A stretch of 64,000 bases of DNA from Pollenia angustigena (taxonomy: Eukaryota; Arthropoda; Insecta; Diptera; Polleniidae): contig OV884056.1 of assembly GCA_930367215.1 (NCBI GenBank), positions 55,738,308-55,802,307 on the forward strand, in the 5' to 3' direction. Under the pieces are notes generated by a model. That model made no database searches and was not told where the DNA came from. It worked only from the letters and a program-made list of their open reading frames with translations. Below are positions 33,620-44,188 of this stretch, piece by piece; the stretch's first letter is position 1, and each line of letters begins with the position of its first letter. The translations under genes were made by a program, and so were the position numbers.

Positions 33620-33869
33620 TATATTAGGGGTACAACCAAAATAAGGCCCTATCACCACGCTGTAGCCGATGTTGTGCTGAAATCGAAAAATTTTCCCTCA
33701 GGTATTTTCGGAACAAAAACGTTCCGCGTCGATGCCGATTTCTGAAAGCCCTTTAAAATTTTTTTTTAATTTTTCAAAATTTTTTATTTTTTCAAAATTT
33801 TTTATTTTATAATTATTTAACTATTTACATTTCTTAATGTAATAATATGATTATAATCAAAATTACAAT

Positions 33870-34073
33870 CTAAAAACTATCTTTGTTAAGTGAAATTAAC
33901 TTCAGATTAAGAGTTCGTGTTGATTTGCATTGGGGGAATATATCTTGTACGACTTTGATGGCGCGTTCCGCACAAATGTTACTGCGTTGTGTTTTTGGAA
34001 TTCTTGATTCATCTTTCACCCAATGTCTTTGAAAGCATATCTGAGCATTAGTAAAGCCCGATAATGATTTGTT
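33870..34073 (-). CDS. Unidentified C-terminal-like ORF, possibly a gene or transposase remnant
   Basis: A minus-strand frame without its own ATG runs SGFTNAQICFQRHWVKDES and later CAERAIKVVQDIFPQCKS before a TAG at 33872-33870. Codon use looks more coding-like than neighbouring chance frames. Upstream, another frame carries KMTSKPETNHYRALLMLRYA up to a stop, so one frameshift could join them. TTTGGTTTTCAG about 50 bases further upstream could be a splice acceptor. I do not recognise the family. It may be the 3' exon of a gene or part of an unrecognised transposon. Confidence 0.35.
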   Translation of the reverse strand, partial: NKSLSGFTNAQICFQRHWVKDESRIPKTQRSNICAERAIKVVQDIFPQCKSTRTLNLKLISLNKDSF

Positions 34074-34478
34074 TCAGGCTTCGAAGTCATTTTTATTGTA
34101 GCAATGATCTGAAAACCAAATGTTGTACCAAGGCCCACATATAAAATTTTGAAAAAACAGAGTTGCATTAGCAAAAATCGGTTGTTTGTAACTAGTTTAT
34201 CTCAAAAGCTAGTTACAAACCTGTTTATGGTTTTTATGGATAAATAAGTTTCACAAGTTTATTACCATAAACAACATATAAACTGTTTATGGTGTAGGTG
34301 TAAATGCATTATTACTGATCCCAAACTTTATTGCATTTGACGCGGAACCTTTTTTAACGATATCGAAAATCTAAAGATGCAGTTCTTATTGTTTTTTTAT
34401 GCACTACATGGTATGGATAGCGACATTTTGATATTTTCAAAAATTGTAAAAAGTTTTGTTTCTAATGTATGTATATTA

Positions 34479-35525
34479 GGGTGACCGTTATTTTTTTTTT
34501 TGTATTTTCACTTGGCAAACCCCTTAGAATGATTCTAAATTAGAAAAAAATATATATATAAAATTTTAGATCGTTTGCATAGTTATTAGCCGTGCCTTGA
34601 GCCCACAAAGCTTGCTAAAATGCTATTTTTATCACTATGGGTCGCTATAATTGTTGATAACTTCCGTAATATTTATTTTAGAGAAAAACCTTATTTACAT
34701 ATATTCTAGGGCTATATCTTATGAACAATGTTGCTCTGTATTAGTTTTCTTTAACATGAATATTTTATCCAGAAAAAACCAAATTAAAAAATAACACCGA
34801 AATTTTCACATATCTTCGCATTCTTTGCCTGGTGATTACACTACGTGACAAATGTTCAACAAAGTCGTGACCAAATGATTCTGACAGCTTATCTTTATGT
34901 AAAACTTTCCCCTGAATCCGAATATGAAGAATTGTCAAAAGTATAACAGTTTTTGAGATATTCCAAAATAACCGTTATTTGTGTTTTTAAAAAAGATGAT
35001 GTGACTGAAATGCAAATATCTTCAACACTTTTGATCGGACTATGTATTTCTTTCGTTTTATTAAGAGGTTATAAAATTTATTAAATAACCATGTGTCGTT
35101 TGAAGAGATGAGTCATTAAATGGCAGAGTTATAGTGGACAAAACTTCAAACTTCATTATAAATTTTATGATTTTGTTCAATTTTGCTCTTTTCAAGTTAT
35201 TGTTTTTTTTTGGTTTTTTCTGGATAAAATATTCATGTTAAGGAAAACTAATACAGAGCAACATTGTTCATAAGATATAGCCCTAGAATATTTGTAAATA
35301 ATGTTTTTCTCTAAAATAAATATTACGGAAGTTATCAACAATTAAAGCGACCCATAGTGAGAAAAATAGCATTTTAGCAAACTTTGTGGGCTCAAGGCAC
35401 GGCTAATATCTATGCAAACGATCTAAAACTGTTTATATATATATTTTTTCTAATTTGGAATCATTCTAAGGGGTTTGCCAAGTGAAAATACGAAAAAAAA
35501 TTGCCCATATAACTTGCGGTCACAC
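34479..35525. mobile_element. 1.05-kb foldback element, GGGTGACCG ends, TSD TA
   Basis: The left end GGGTGACCGTTATT and right end reverse-complemented GTGTGACCGCAAGTTATATG are flanked by TA (34477-34478 and 35526-35527). The two arms, each about 320 bp, are near-identical inverted copies with ACTTGGCAAACCCCTTAGAA, GCCGTGCCTTGAGCCCAC and GGGCTATATCTTATGAACAA. The central ~400 bp is unique. No transposase. A deleted copy lies at 21055-21469. Confidence 0.9.
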
Positions 35526-36133
35526 TAATGTACATATATGCTTAAAATCTTTCTAAAACTTATGATTCTTTTCACAAGAGATGATAAATGTTAATCATAT
35601 TTAAGAATTTTATAAAATGGCATATTTGTATGGAAGCCTCCCAATTGGATGGTGATAAGGGGCAAGTATGTTTTGAGAAACTGTTAGGAAAAAAAAACTA
35701 CAGGAGGTCGGTCATACATTTTATTCCCCTAGTGGCGTCTTCAATGCAGTTATGGGACTTTTTCTTCAGTATATGTATATGAATTATATTTATCATATAA
35801 ATATATTATATGTAGTTACTAATTCCTAAGTTAACGTCCTGCCAATATGTTACGAAAATTCTCCTGATCACGATTCCCATTCACATACTTACATAAGTAT
35901 GTATGCTGGGGGTTAAGCGCTCTTCTGATTGTTAATTTTGAAAGGGGGTTTTAAATAATTATAATCAGGGACATAACAGTTATAATCAATATTTGAAAAA
36001 ATCCTGAAATAATAATTTATCACGAATTTTTAAAACCTGCTCTCTGAATAATTGTTACAAATAACCAAGATTTTTTTGGTTTTTAATAACCGTTATAGTT
36101 TGTTTTTGTTTTTTTAGGCTTCCATAACCATTA

Positions 36134-36858
36134 GGTTAGGTTAGGTTCCATTGGCAGCCGTGATCAAGCACAGCTCACGTGGGTCCATTAATTAGTTCCC
36201 GTTGTGTTACCATGTCACACCGTCTCCCATGGGTCCTATGTTGTCTGGCTGCTAGTGTTCCCACGCAGCCATCCGGTCGATTCAGTAAAGGAGTGGATCC
36301 TGTTTACATCAACATCAGAGAGACAAGTTTTGTCCCCAAGGGCTCTTCGACCAAACATTTTGAGTCTTAGATCTCCGAATGCCGGGCAATAACAGAGAAG
36401 ATGTTCCGTTGACTCTTCCTCCTCCTCCTCGCCGCAACTTCTACATAAGTCATTGTAAGGGAGCCCCAGCCTCTGGGCGTGCCTCCCAATGGGTCAATGG
36501 CCGGTTATAACCGCAATCAGGTTTCGTGTTCTTTTTTCATCTATGATGGGCCAGATTTACCTGGTTTCCCCACAGGTAGTTCCAACGAGCCACCTCTGAC
36601 TGGCGATGATATGAAACTTGTGCGCAATGAGTTGCTTACTCCTTGGGAGTGAAACACCTACATTATATGTCGAACCGTCTCGATTCAAGGTGGTGCCTGC
36701 ATATGCCAACGAATCCGCCATGCAGTTCCCCGGTATGTCCCTGTGTCCGGGGACCCAATTAAGGGTGACCAGTGAATGTCTCGCTATCTCCTCCAGAGAC
36801 ATCCGGCATTCTCGGACAATTCTCGATGTGATTAACACATTCTCCAGGAATCTTATGG
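36134..36858 (-). mobile_element. LINE 3' fragment with RNase H and Cys/His tail
   Basis: Minus-strand frame 36862-36557 contains LVTLNWVPGHRDIPGNCMAD, the WVPGH..I.GN..AD motif of LINE-encoded RNase H. A further frame at about 36470-36250 reads RLGLPYNDLCRSCGEEEE, then STEHLLCYCPAFGDLRLKMF and ends GWLRGNTSSQTT before a stop. The tail is again CCTAACCTAACC. The 6-bp repeat CCATTA flanks both ends (36128-36133 and 36859-36864), consistent with target-primed insertion. A frame change separates the two parts, so it is broken and 5'-truncated. The family differs from the copies at 1.2 and 5.8 kb. Confidence 0.9.
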
Positions 36859-37637
36859 CCATTACAAAAGACTTTTATTTTTTTTTTGGTCTTCTATAAC
36901 CATTATAAAAGATTTTAAGTTTTTTTGGTCTTCCGTTACCATTACAAAAGATTTTTATTTTTTTCGGTCTTCCATATCCATTATGACAGATTTTTCTTTT
37001 TTCGGTCTTCCTGTATTCAAAAAAATTTTCTTTCCTTTTTTTCGTTTCTGTTATTAGGGAATTATCTTCATTTCTTTACTGAATTTCTTCACAAATTTTA
37101 TGAAAATATTCGTTGGAGTTCAGCCAATGACACTCCTAATAAACTCTATGAAACAAGTTTCGTTACAGTCAATGTTTATGAAAAGCTTTATAGAATTAAT
37201 GAAACTCTTTACAGAAACAATAAATCGTCAGGTAATGAAGCATTTTATAGAATCTATAAAACAGTTTCATAAAAGTCATTCCTAAAAAGAGCTTCATTAA
37301 ATTATCAATTTTATTAACATTTGTATTACTAGCAATATTTGCATTTGTTGCGGTTTTTGTTTAAGATTTCTTCACCGTCACTTTAGAATCGATGAGATTT
37401 TCGTAAATTTTAAGCGCTTTTTACACTCATAAAAAAATGTCAGCAGAAATAGCGAAAACCTCTGCAGAAATAACTGATAACAGCACCAGTATTTTTGGCT
37501 GTAGAAAAATCAATGAATTTTAGAAAAAATTAGTTAATATTCAAAATTAATTAAGCTAAAACCGGTCTTTTAGCTGAAATTTCAATTGAATTAGCTAAAT
37601 TTGTAGCAAAATTTACAAACAATGTTCAATGATATTA

Positions 37638-38221
37638 AGGCGATTCTATTCTAGACAACTTTTAACATCAATTTTCAAATCACTCTATTTGACACTTTTT
37701 TGATGCCAATTTAAAGTAAAATATCTATATTTTACAAAAATATAATTTTTTTAGACGTAAGCTTGAATATAAATTTGTTGCGCACTTCGAAGCATTAAGA
37801 TTCATAGATTTGGCGCGAACAGAAAATTCATTGCATGTTGCACCCGTCATGGCTTAAAGAGCAAATTTCTTATTATTGGATTATATTTCTCTCCGATGTT
37901 TTATTTGATAATCATTGTCTGATATCTCATCTTTCACAATAAAAAAGAATAATACAATAAAAGTTTAAAAATTAACAGAGTTTTGTGTTTTTGTGGTATG
38001 ATCTTATGAAAGTGGGCCAATTTGGTTGCACCCGTCATGCACTTTAAAGCTCTCTCGTGGCTATTTGATCGTTTCATATAAATTCTTGTAAATAGATAAC
38101 AATTGTATATAAAAATATGTAACCCCTTCTAGAAATAACTTAATTGCAAATGTGTTTCTTTCTACTAGTAAAAGACGTTTAAAGCGTCTAAATGTTGCAC
38201 CCGTCAGAAAAGAATCGCCCA
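37638..38221. mobile_element. Tourist-like element, TSD TTA
   Basis: The left end AGGCGATTCTATTCT and right end reverse-complemented TGGGCGATTCTTTTCTG are flanked by TTA (37635-37637 and 38222-38224). GTTGCACCCGTCA occurs three times inside, at about 37839, 38023 and 38193. No transposase. End pattern and TSD match 5263-5549. Confidence 0.75.
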
Positions 38222-38494
38222 TTAGGATTATTTTCTGCTAAAATTTCAAAAAAAACTCTGGGTTTTTGAACCCTCCAAATCAGGCCCGAATTTATTTTTG
38301 GAAATATAGTTAGTTTAATTAGTCCAATTTAATAAGAACACTTATTACAGACTTTTATACTATCTTTTTTTTCAAGTATATATAAAACGGTATATTTTTA
38401 TGTTTTGCTTTTAATTATGTTCCTTTTTGTTTCTGTATTGTTACTATTCACACTTTTGTTAATATTCATTCGGGTTCAAAATAGTCGAACAATC

Positions 38495-38716
38495 CTACTT
38501 AATGGTATTTTCGGTTAGGTAGAGGTGGCAGCCGACTTTATTCGCCAGCTCACGTAGAAACTGAATGTCCGTTGCAATACCACTGCGCTTCCACTCATGC
38601 GTAATTAGGTGTGTTGCATGTTCTAAGAATACATGACATGATGAATTCAATGCTGAATCCGAACGGCAAGATTTGAAGTGCTTTAGAACAGAAATTACTT
38701 TCATTGGTTCGCTCAA
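38495..38716 (-). CDS. Unidentified coding-like ORF (73 codons)
   Basis: The minus-strand frame starts MKVISVLKHF within MSEPMKVISV and ends CHLYLTENTIK before a TAG. It includes SSCHVFLEHATHLITHEW and SGIATDIQFLRELANKVG. Base composition is higher in G/C than flanks and residues are balanced, unlike the chance frames around it. The open frame extends upstream of the ATG only to a nearby TAA. It sits inside the 35967-39358 element, between a MITE and a tRNA-derived copy. I do not recognise a domain. It may be an exon of a captured or host gene, or part of the element's own protein. Confidence 0.4.
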   Translation of the reverse strand: MSEPMKVISVLKHFKSCRSDSALNSSCHVFLEHATHLITHEWKRSGIATDIQFLRELANKVGCHLYLTENTIK

Positions 38717-38779
38717 GCCAGCCGAAAGTTGAGGATGTTAAGAAATAATTATTTATTTTTGAAAAATGTTTTTTTTTTT

Positions 38780-38857
38780 GGTCGCTCGAGCCAGGAATCG
38801 AATCCGGGTCCTATCGGTTTCAGAGTCCACATCTTAGCTACTACACCATCAGCACTC
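38780..38857 (-). pseudogene. tRNA-Gln-derived sequence (SINE head or tRNA pseudogene)
   Basis: On the minus strand, TGGTGTAGTAGCTAAG matches an A box and GGATTCGATTCC matches a B box. Between them GGACTCTGAAACC resembles the tRNA-Gln anticodon arm with a CTG-type triplet. The acceptor ends do not pair and the sequence runs into an A-rich tract on its 3' side, as in a retroposed tRNA or SINE head. No functional tRNA is implied. Confidence 0.6.
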
Positions 38858-39476
38858 ACTACCCAAAGGTATATAAATACAATTTTATTGCGAAATTTCG
38901 TGTATTTAAAAAAAAAACGGGAAAATATGCCTAAAACTGGAGCGATCAGCGCCATGAATGTGTGGCATAATTTGTCTCTATTTACCAAATATGAGAAAGA
39001 TATCAAAAAATTTGCGGATCCTAACCAAAATCAATAAAAAAAAGTTCGTCCTTGTGCAAATATAAGTCAGTGTGCGAAATTTTATAAAAATATCTTAAGA
39101 TTTGCGAACTGTAGCGTGTTTATAGAAGACAGCAAAAATAAAAATCTTTTATAATGGTTATAGAAGACCAATAAGACTTAAAATCTTTCATAATGGTTAC
39201 AAAAGACCAAAAAATTTAATAATCTTTCATAACGGTTATCAAAGATCAAAAAAATAATAATCTTTCATAATAATTATTACAGGACCAATTTTTTTCAGTT
39301 ATTTTTTCCATAACCTATTGGATATTTAAAAAATAATAACAGTTATTTCGGGTCCATGATTATAATCTTAAATTAAAAAATGGACGTTAAAAAAATAAAC
39401 AAGAGAAAAAAAGTAATAAAGCCATTCTCATAAAATACCAATTTGTAATATAAATTAAAATATGTACTACATTTAT

Positions 39477-40475
39477 CGGGTGTGTTCTAGAATCCGAATC
39501 CAATCTAAAGTGGATTACTTTAGCATTTTTGGTGTTCTGTATTTCACATTCACATGTTTTTATTCGTTTTCAATTAGTGCAGTAAGGGGTTGGTGAAAGT
39601 ATAACGAATCGACTTTTATTCTAATATGGATAAAATGTTTAACAACAAAAATTTTGTTTTCAGTTTAAAATGTTCTTTATCCAATCTAATCAAAAATATA
39701 TCGTTACCTAAAACGCGAAAGGCCCTAACTAACCCAACATTTAAAATCGACTTATTCATTGATTTTGATTTAAAAATAGCTCATTTTTTAACGCTTTTTA
39801 TGTTATTTTACGACAATTTGTTTTTTTTAAGCGATTCAGCGATCTCAAATTAGGTTTTTGGTTTGTTTAAAATTTTGCAATTTTTGCCTTGTTCGCGATA
39901 AAAGCGATTTGTTCCTATAAGTTTTTTGATTCTTTACAGCTTAAACGACGTATAGTAAATAGTAGACGTTGCTATTATGCCGCTGTTAGCAAATTTTTGC
40001 GAATTTCCGCTAATTTAGCAATTTTTAATGAATTTTTGCCTTTTCCTTATAGTCTTAGGAACTTTTAATCAATTTTATGGCTTGTTTGAAATATTAAAAT
40101 TTTTCGCGAATTTTCGCTATTTTTGCAATTTTTTTTGTTATTTTCCGACATTTTGTTTTTTTTTACCGATTTAGCGATTTCAAATAAATTTTAGTTTCTG
40201 TTTAAAAGTTTACAATTTTTCGCCATTCTAGCCATGTTTGCGGTAGAAGCGATTTTTTCCTATGATTCTTTAAAGCTTTCACGATTTTTTATAAATATTA
40301 GACTTTGCTATCATGCTGCTGTTAGCAAATTAGCGATATTTAGTTCAACTTGAGTTTTGCGAACAAAAACTTCGAATAGACAAAATGATGTGGATTTGAG
40401 AACACCAATTTATAAATTATGCGGATTCAAAAAGTTTCTTGTTTTCAATTTGAGTCGAAACCTAGAACATACCTG
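39477..40475. mobile_element. 1.0-kb TIR element with internal 338-bp duplication
   Basis: The left end CGGGTGTGTTCTAG and right end reverse-complemented CAGGTATGTTCTAG are flanked by TAT (39474-39476 and 40476-40478). Inside, a segment from GTTATTTTACGACAATTTG (about 39800) to TGTTAGCAAATT recurs, diverged, from about 40138 at a period of 338. Words CGCGAATTTTCGC and GCGATTTAGCG recur throughout. No transposase. Confidence 0.6.
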
Positions 40476-40866
40476 TATAACTTTAAAATTTATGTGATTG
40501 TTAACCTAAAGTAAACGATAAAGTTAATTAAGGTTCATCCTACCTGGTAGGTTAAAGCAAAGTTGCAATAGTGGAACAGTTTTTATACGGCCGATACTAT
40601 CCTACCTTTAGCTATTGGTAAGTTGTGAAAACGGGACTAAGCGTTTATAAATGCTATGAATGTATGTATATGTGTGTTTGTGTACAAAAGTATATAAGAG
40701 CCAATTAATAACTAAAAATTTTGTCAGTCATAATATTGCTTTACTGTTATTGTAAACAATAACAATGGTGAGCAATAAGAATGTGCATGCACCTGCTTAT
40801 ACATAGTATGTATATATGAATGTTAGTGCACGAATACTTGTTTACATGCTTAAATTCTACTCATTA

Positions 40867-41292
40867 CCCTGCAAATAAAATTGGACCACCTGACCCATTT
40901 TGATAAAATGGACTACTCCATGGACTAGTCCGATGTAATGCAAGCATGGACCATGCCATTGTTAAAAAGTGTTTGTAGTGAGACGACATGTCTTCGTTTT
41001 TTAACGACATGCTTTCGTGTTTAAACGACTTCAAAACTAATCCTCTTGAGTATACCATGGAGTAGTTTTAAAACTACTCCTTACTGGTCCAAAGGTGGGT
41101 TATATACCATGGAGTAGTTTTAAAACTACTCCTTAGTGGTCCAAAGGTGGGTTATATGGTCCTCTCCTAGGACATCGTAATGTTAAATAGACCAGGTTTT
41201 TTCCATACGTTTGGGTTACTTGTGGACTAGTCCTGGTCCCTTGTGGACTACTCTTTACACGCGTGTTTGGACTGGTCCTATTATTTGCAGGG
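40867..41292. mobile_element. 426-bp MITE, CCCTGCAAATAA ends, TSD TA
   Basis: Perfect 12-bp ends CCCTGCAAATAA and TTATTTGCAGGG are flanked by TA (40865-40866 and 41293-41294). Words GGACTAGTCC and GGAGTAGTTTTAAAACTACT form internal palindromes. A 52-bp block beginning TATACCATGGAGTAG at 41051 is repeated at 41103. The 64-codon ORF is not coding-like. Confidence 0.87.
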
Positions 41293-41329
41293 TAGTATGC
41301 AATTTAAATAAATACACGATGTGTTAGCC

Positions 41330-42030
41330 CAACAGACACAAAATCAAACCTTTGATATAAAATGACTATCATTTGATATTAAGCACAATTCTCAAACCTT
41401 TGTCAATGGTTTGATTTTAACATTTGAATATAAAAATTTTACAAAAAATGTTTTATCAATTTTGTACAAATTGTTTTTCTGAAATGAGAAATAAACTTGA
41501 CAATACTTAAGCGAAAAAGAAAAGTATACTTTTAAACAAGGCATTGAGGGTCAAATTATAAAGTATTTACTCAAAATTATTATTTAATTATTCATAACTA
41601 ACCCCTGTAAGAAGATCAAGCTATTTCACAGAATAAAATATCTTAAGAAAATTTTTAAAAACACAGTTTGTTAAAAAAAAATTTTAGGTCAAAAAACTTT
41701 TTATTTAATCAAAATTGCGCTTTGCAAAAAAGCACTCAATAAAACGTATTTAATAATGAAGTAATTAAATATGCATGTCTTCATATTCAATAAAAAAAAT
41801 ATTTGAATCAAAGTAAAGACAGAATTTTTGCAACTCTTGCCCATTTTTTAAAAGCTTTAATATCGTTGCAAGTAAGACTTGGGTGTTTGTAATTCTCATT
41901 CGCTTTATAGTTTTATTTGTATAATATCTTTAGTTTTTCCAACGTCTTTGGAAAAAGGTTTCCAGATGATCTGTCCTAAGCAACCAGCGTAATGCACATA
42001 GGATTTCAAATCATTTTCAATTAGAAATCA
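41330..42030. repeat. Dispersed repeat, paralogue of 12.1-12.6 kb, empty MITE site
   Basis: The part from about 41685 to 42010 matches 12120-12600 block by block and keeps the uninterrupted sequence GATCTGTCCTAAGCAACC at about 41967. The homology to the left of 41685 is weak. No ORF. Confidence 0.75.
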
Positions 42031-42069
42031 AAACTTTGTGTTTGCTGGGTGAATTTGTCTGTTTAGGAG

Positions 42070-42834
42070 TACTACTCGTTTAAATGTTAATTAATGTAGA
42101 GTGTTGAAGTAATTAAAAACTGTGATATTAAAGCTTTGTACACACCTATCAAATTATTTGAAGTCCTACACTCAAAAAATTATTACAGTAACTGATCGTG
42201 GGCTATTAAATGCGTTTTCCGTACTGTTGAAATTAATTAAAAATATATTTATTTTACGAATAACTTTAACAAAAATTTATGTTTGTTATTCAAAAAACAA
42301 ACTACCAAAAAGCTTTAAAAAAGCTTTTATTTAACTTACAATGTATGTATGTATGTTTGTTCGGGTGGAATCTAGCAACTCAATTTTGAAGCAGTTATCT
42401 TCTACCGATTGAGCTGAAATTTTGTATACACGTTCAGTTTGGATGACAATGCATGATAAACTGTGTGAAGACATTTCAAATCCAATTTGGCGGGCACACA
42501 CAACATGGCGGACTAGTTATTTTTAATGCACTTCTACAATATGGGGGGTATTAAATGAAAGAGCTTGCTAAGAACAACTCGAAAAATAAAGTGGTCACTC
42601 GAGATACAATAAGGCTGACTAAGTTTTTAATACTTGCTGAGAATGCGAATTCAATTTAAAAAAAAATTAAAAAAGTAAAAATTCTTTTTTAAAAAGAAGC
42701 TATTATTTAAAAGCGCTAAAAAGTAAAAAAAATAAATTAAAAATAAAAAACCTTTTGAAAAAACAAGCTTTTATTTGAAAAAAAATTATTTTTTGCTTAA
42801 AAACTTTTACAATCAAATAATAGCGTCATTACAC
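42070..42834. other. Repeat-like stretch with TATG run; arm of a distant inverted repeat
   Basis: Contains GCTTTTATTTAACTTACAATG followed by (TATG)n near 42342. The A/T-rich part 42700-42834, with AAGCTTTTATTTGAA and TTGCTTAAAAACTTTTAC, is inverted at 45815-45940. The two could be arms of a larger, heavily interrupted transposon of about 3 kb. Confidence 0.5.
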
Positions 42835-42838
42835 AATT

Positions 42839-43211
42839 GAAGCACAGCCGCGAATAACGTTGTAAACGCAACATTTTGCAAAAACTGTTTTTTTCAGATA
42901 ACCGTTGGCCTTACTCTCTAACACAGTGTTTAAACTCAAAATCAACCAAAACTATGCACCTTAACGCCTTCAAAATGGCATACAAAGTGTCAGCCAATGG
43001 AAGAACATTGCAAGTTACTAACAAAATGAAAAAACCGAAATGGTTTTGCAGTGCGGGATAATGTTTTAAAAGCATTTTGCATAAAAGTTTTTAATATCAT
43101 TATTTTTAATAATAGAAAATAAAATTTAAAACAAATAATGCTGCCTGTAAAAAAACTCTCTCTGAAAAATTATTATTTTGTAACTTAAAACGTTATTCGC
43201 GGCTGTGCTTC
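42839..43211. mobile_element. 373-bp MITE with GAAGCACAGCCGCGAATAACG arms
   Basis: The 23-base ends starting GAAGCACAGCCGCGAATAAC are perfectly inverted. AATT flanks both sides (42835-42838 and 43212-43215), though it is self-complementary and may be arm, not TSD. A 61-codon frame inside (42876-43061) shows no family motif. Confidence 0.85.
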
Positions 43212-43217
43212 AATTTA

Positions 43218-43353
43218 TATAATATAAAAGCCTGTCGCGAGATTTACTTATGCGGAAAAGCAAGTTATTTAATAAATTGATTTTAACTATTAAAATTTTC
43301 AAACTAAGTAAATAGAAGTACTTAAATCTCGCGACAAGCTTTTATATTATACT
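43218..43353. mobile_element. Small hairpin MITE
   Basis: AATATAAAAGCCTGTCGCGA at the left is mirrored by TCGCGACAAGCTTTTATATT at the right, with arms of about 30 bp. It abuts the ACTAGCTTAACCCGG repeat on its right and the 42839-43211 MITE on its left. Confidence 0.75.
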
Positions 43354-43354
43354 A

Positions 43355-44185
43355 GCTTAACCCGGTGCGCTTCGCTACACTGCTTTAACCACTTTATCGG
43401 TTGAGCGATATTTAATATATGGATCCTATGGGAGGTATTTCCGCTCCTACGCCTACCCGCTTTATTTCTATTTTCAAAAGTGTAGTATACCATAAGAGTG
43501 ACTTTTGCAAATTTTGAACATTCTCACTATAACAGTTCTTAAGATATGCGATATTAAACATTGGCGTCCTATTAGCGGTAACACTTCCCCCGCTGCTATT
43601 TTATTTCAATTTTTGGGCTCAGAGGATCCTGCTACTAAAAGTTCAACAAAATACGTGCAGCGGCTCCTTTTAATATTTCTATCTATGAGGGGAACTGTTC
43701 CTCCTCTGTCTACCCCGCCCATTACTATATTGAAATTTAAAGTTTGTCATAATAGTAGCGTTAACCACGTTTGATGACTCTCCCTTCGCCTTCCCGCTTT
43801 ATTTTTATTTTCAATAGTGTAGTGACTTCTACAAAGTTTGAACGTTCTCACTATAACAGTTCTTAAGATATGCGATATTAAACATTGGCGTCCTAAACCA
43901 CTTCCCACGCTGCTACTTTATTTCAATTTTGGGGCTCAGAAGATCCTACTACCAAAAGTTCAACAAAATGCGTGAAGCGGCTCTTAAGATATGCGATATT
44001 TTATATTGGCATCCAATGGGGGGTACCAATTCCCCTGCCCCTATCGAAAAAATAGGTAGCCTGTTTTATTTTTAGAGCTCATGTGATGCTACTGTAAAAA
44101 TTTCAGGAAAATCGGTTCAGTAGTTTAGGAGTCTATAAGCCAACATACAAACAAACAAACATACAAACATTTTTCATTTTTATAC
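43355..44185 (+). repeat. ACTAGCTTAACCCGG repeat with 337-bp internal duplication
   Basis: Starts ACTAGCTTAACCCGGTGCGC and ends with ATCGGTTCAGTAGTTTAGG and a CATACAAACAAACAAACA tail. A block from CCCGCTTTATTT at 43456 recurs at 43793 and includes TTCTCACTATAACAGTTCTT and AAGATATGCGATATTAAACA. Sequences with this head and tail are common in insects as non-autonomous repeats; class not resolved. An 89-codon frame reflects the repeat. Confidence 0.65.
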
Positions 44186-44188
44186 CCT

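Larger units (their letters stand above)
35967..39358. mobile_element. 3.4-kb inverted-repeat element with 9-bp flanking repeat
   Basis: The left end reads AGGGACATAACAGTTATAATC and the right end reverse-complemented ATGGACCCGAAATAACTGTT. ATTATAATC flanks both sides (35958-35966 and 39359-39367), a possible 9-bp TSD, although it is part of a near-palindrome. Just inside each end are tandem subterminal units of about 52 bp containing GGTCTTC..AACCATTA..AAAGATTTT, inverted between the ends (to about 37015 on the left, 39125-39300 on the right). It encloses a LINE, a MITE, a tRNA-like copy and a coding-like ORF. The size of TSD hints at a Mutator-like or hAT-like mechanism; this is inference. 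Confidence 0.65.

Noticed and set aside
38780..38857. Functional tRNA-Gln gene
   Set aside because: A and B boxes are present but the acceptor ends do not pair and an A-rich tract follows, so a retroposed derivative is more likely.
35958..39367. LTR retrotransposon reading of the 3.4-kb element
   Set aside because: The terminal repeats are inverted, not direct, and there is no primer-binding site, polypurine tract or gag-pol frame.
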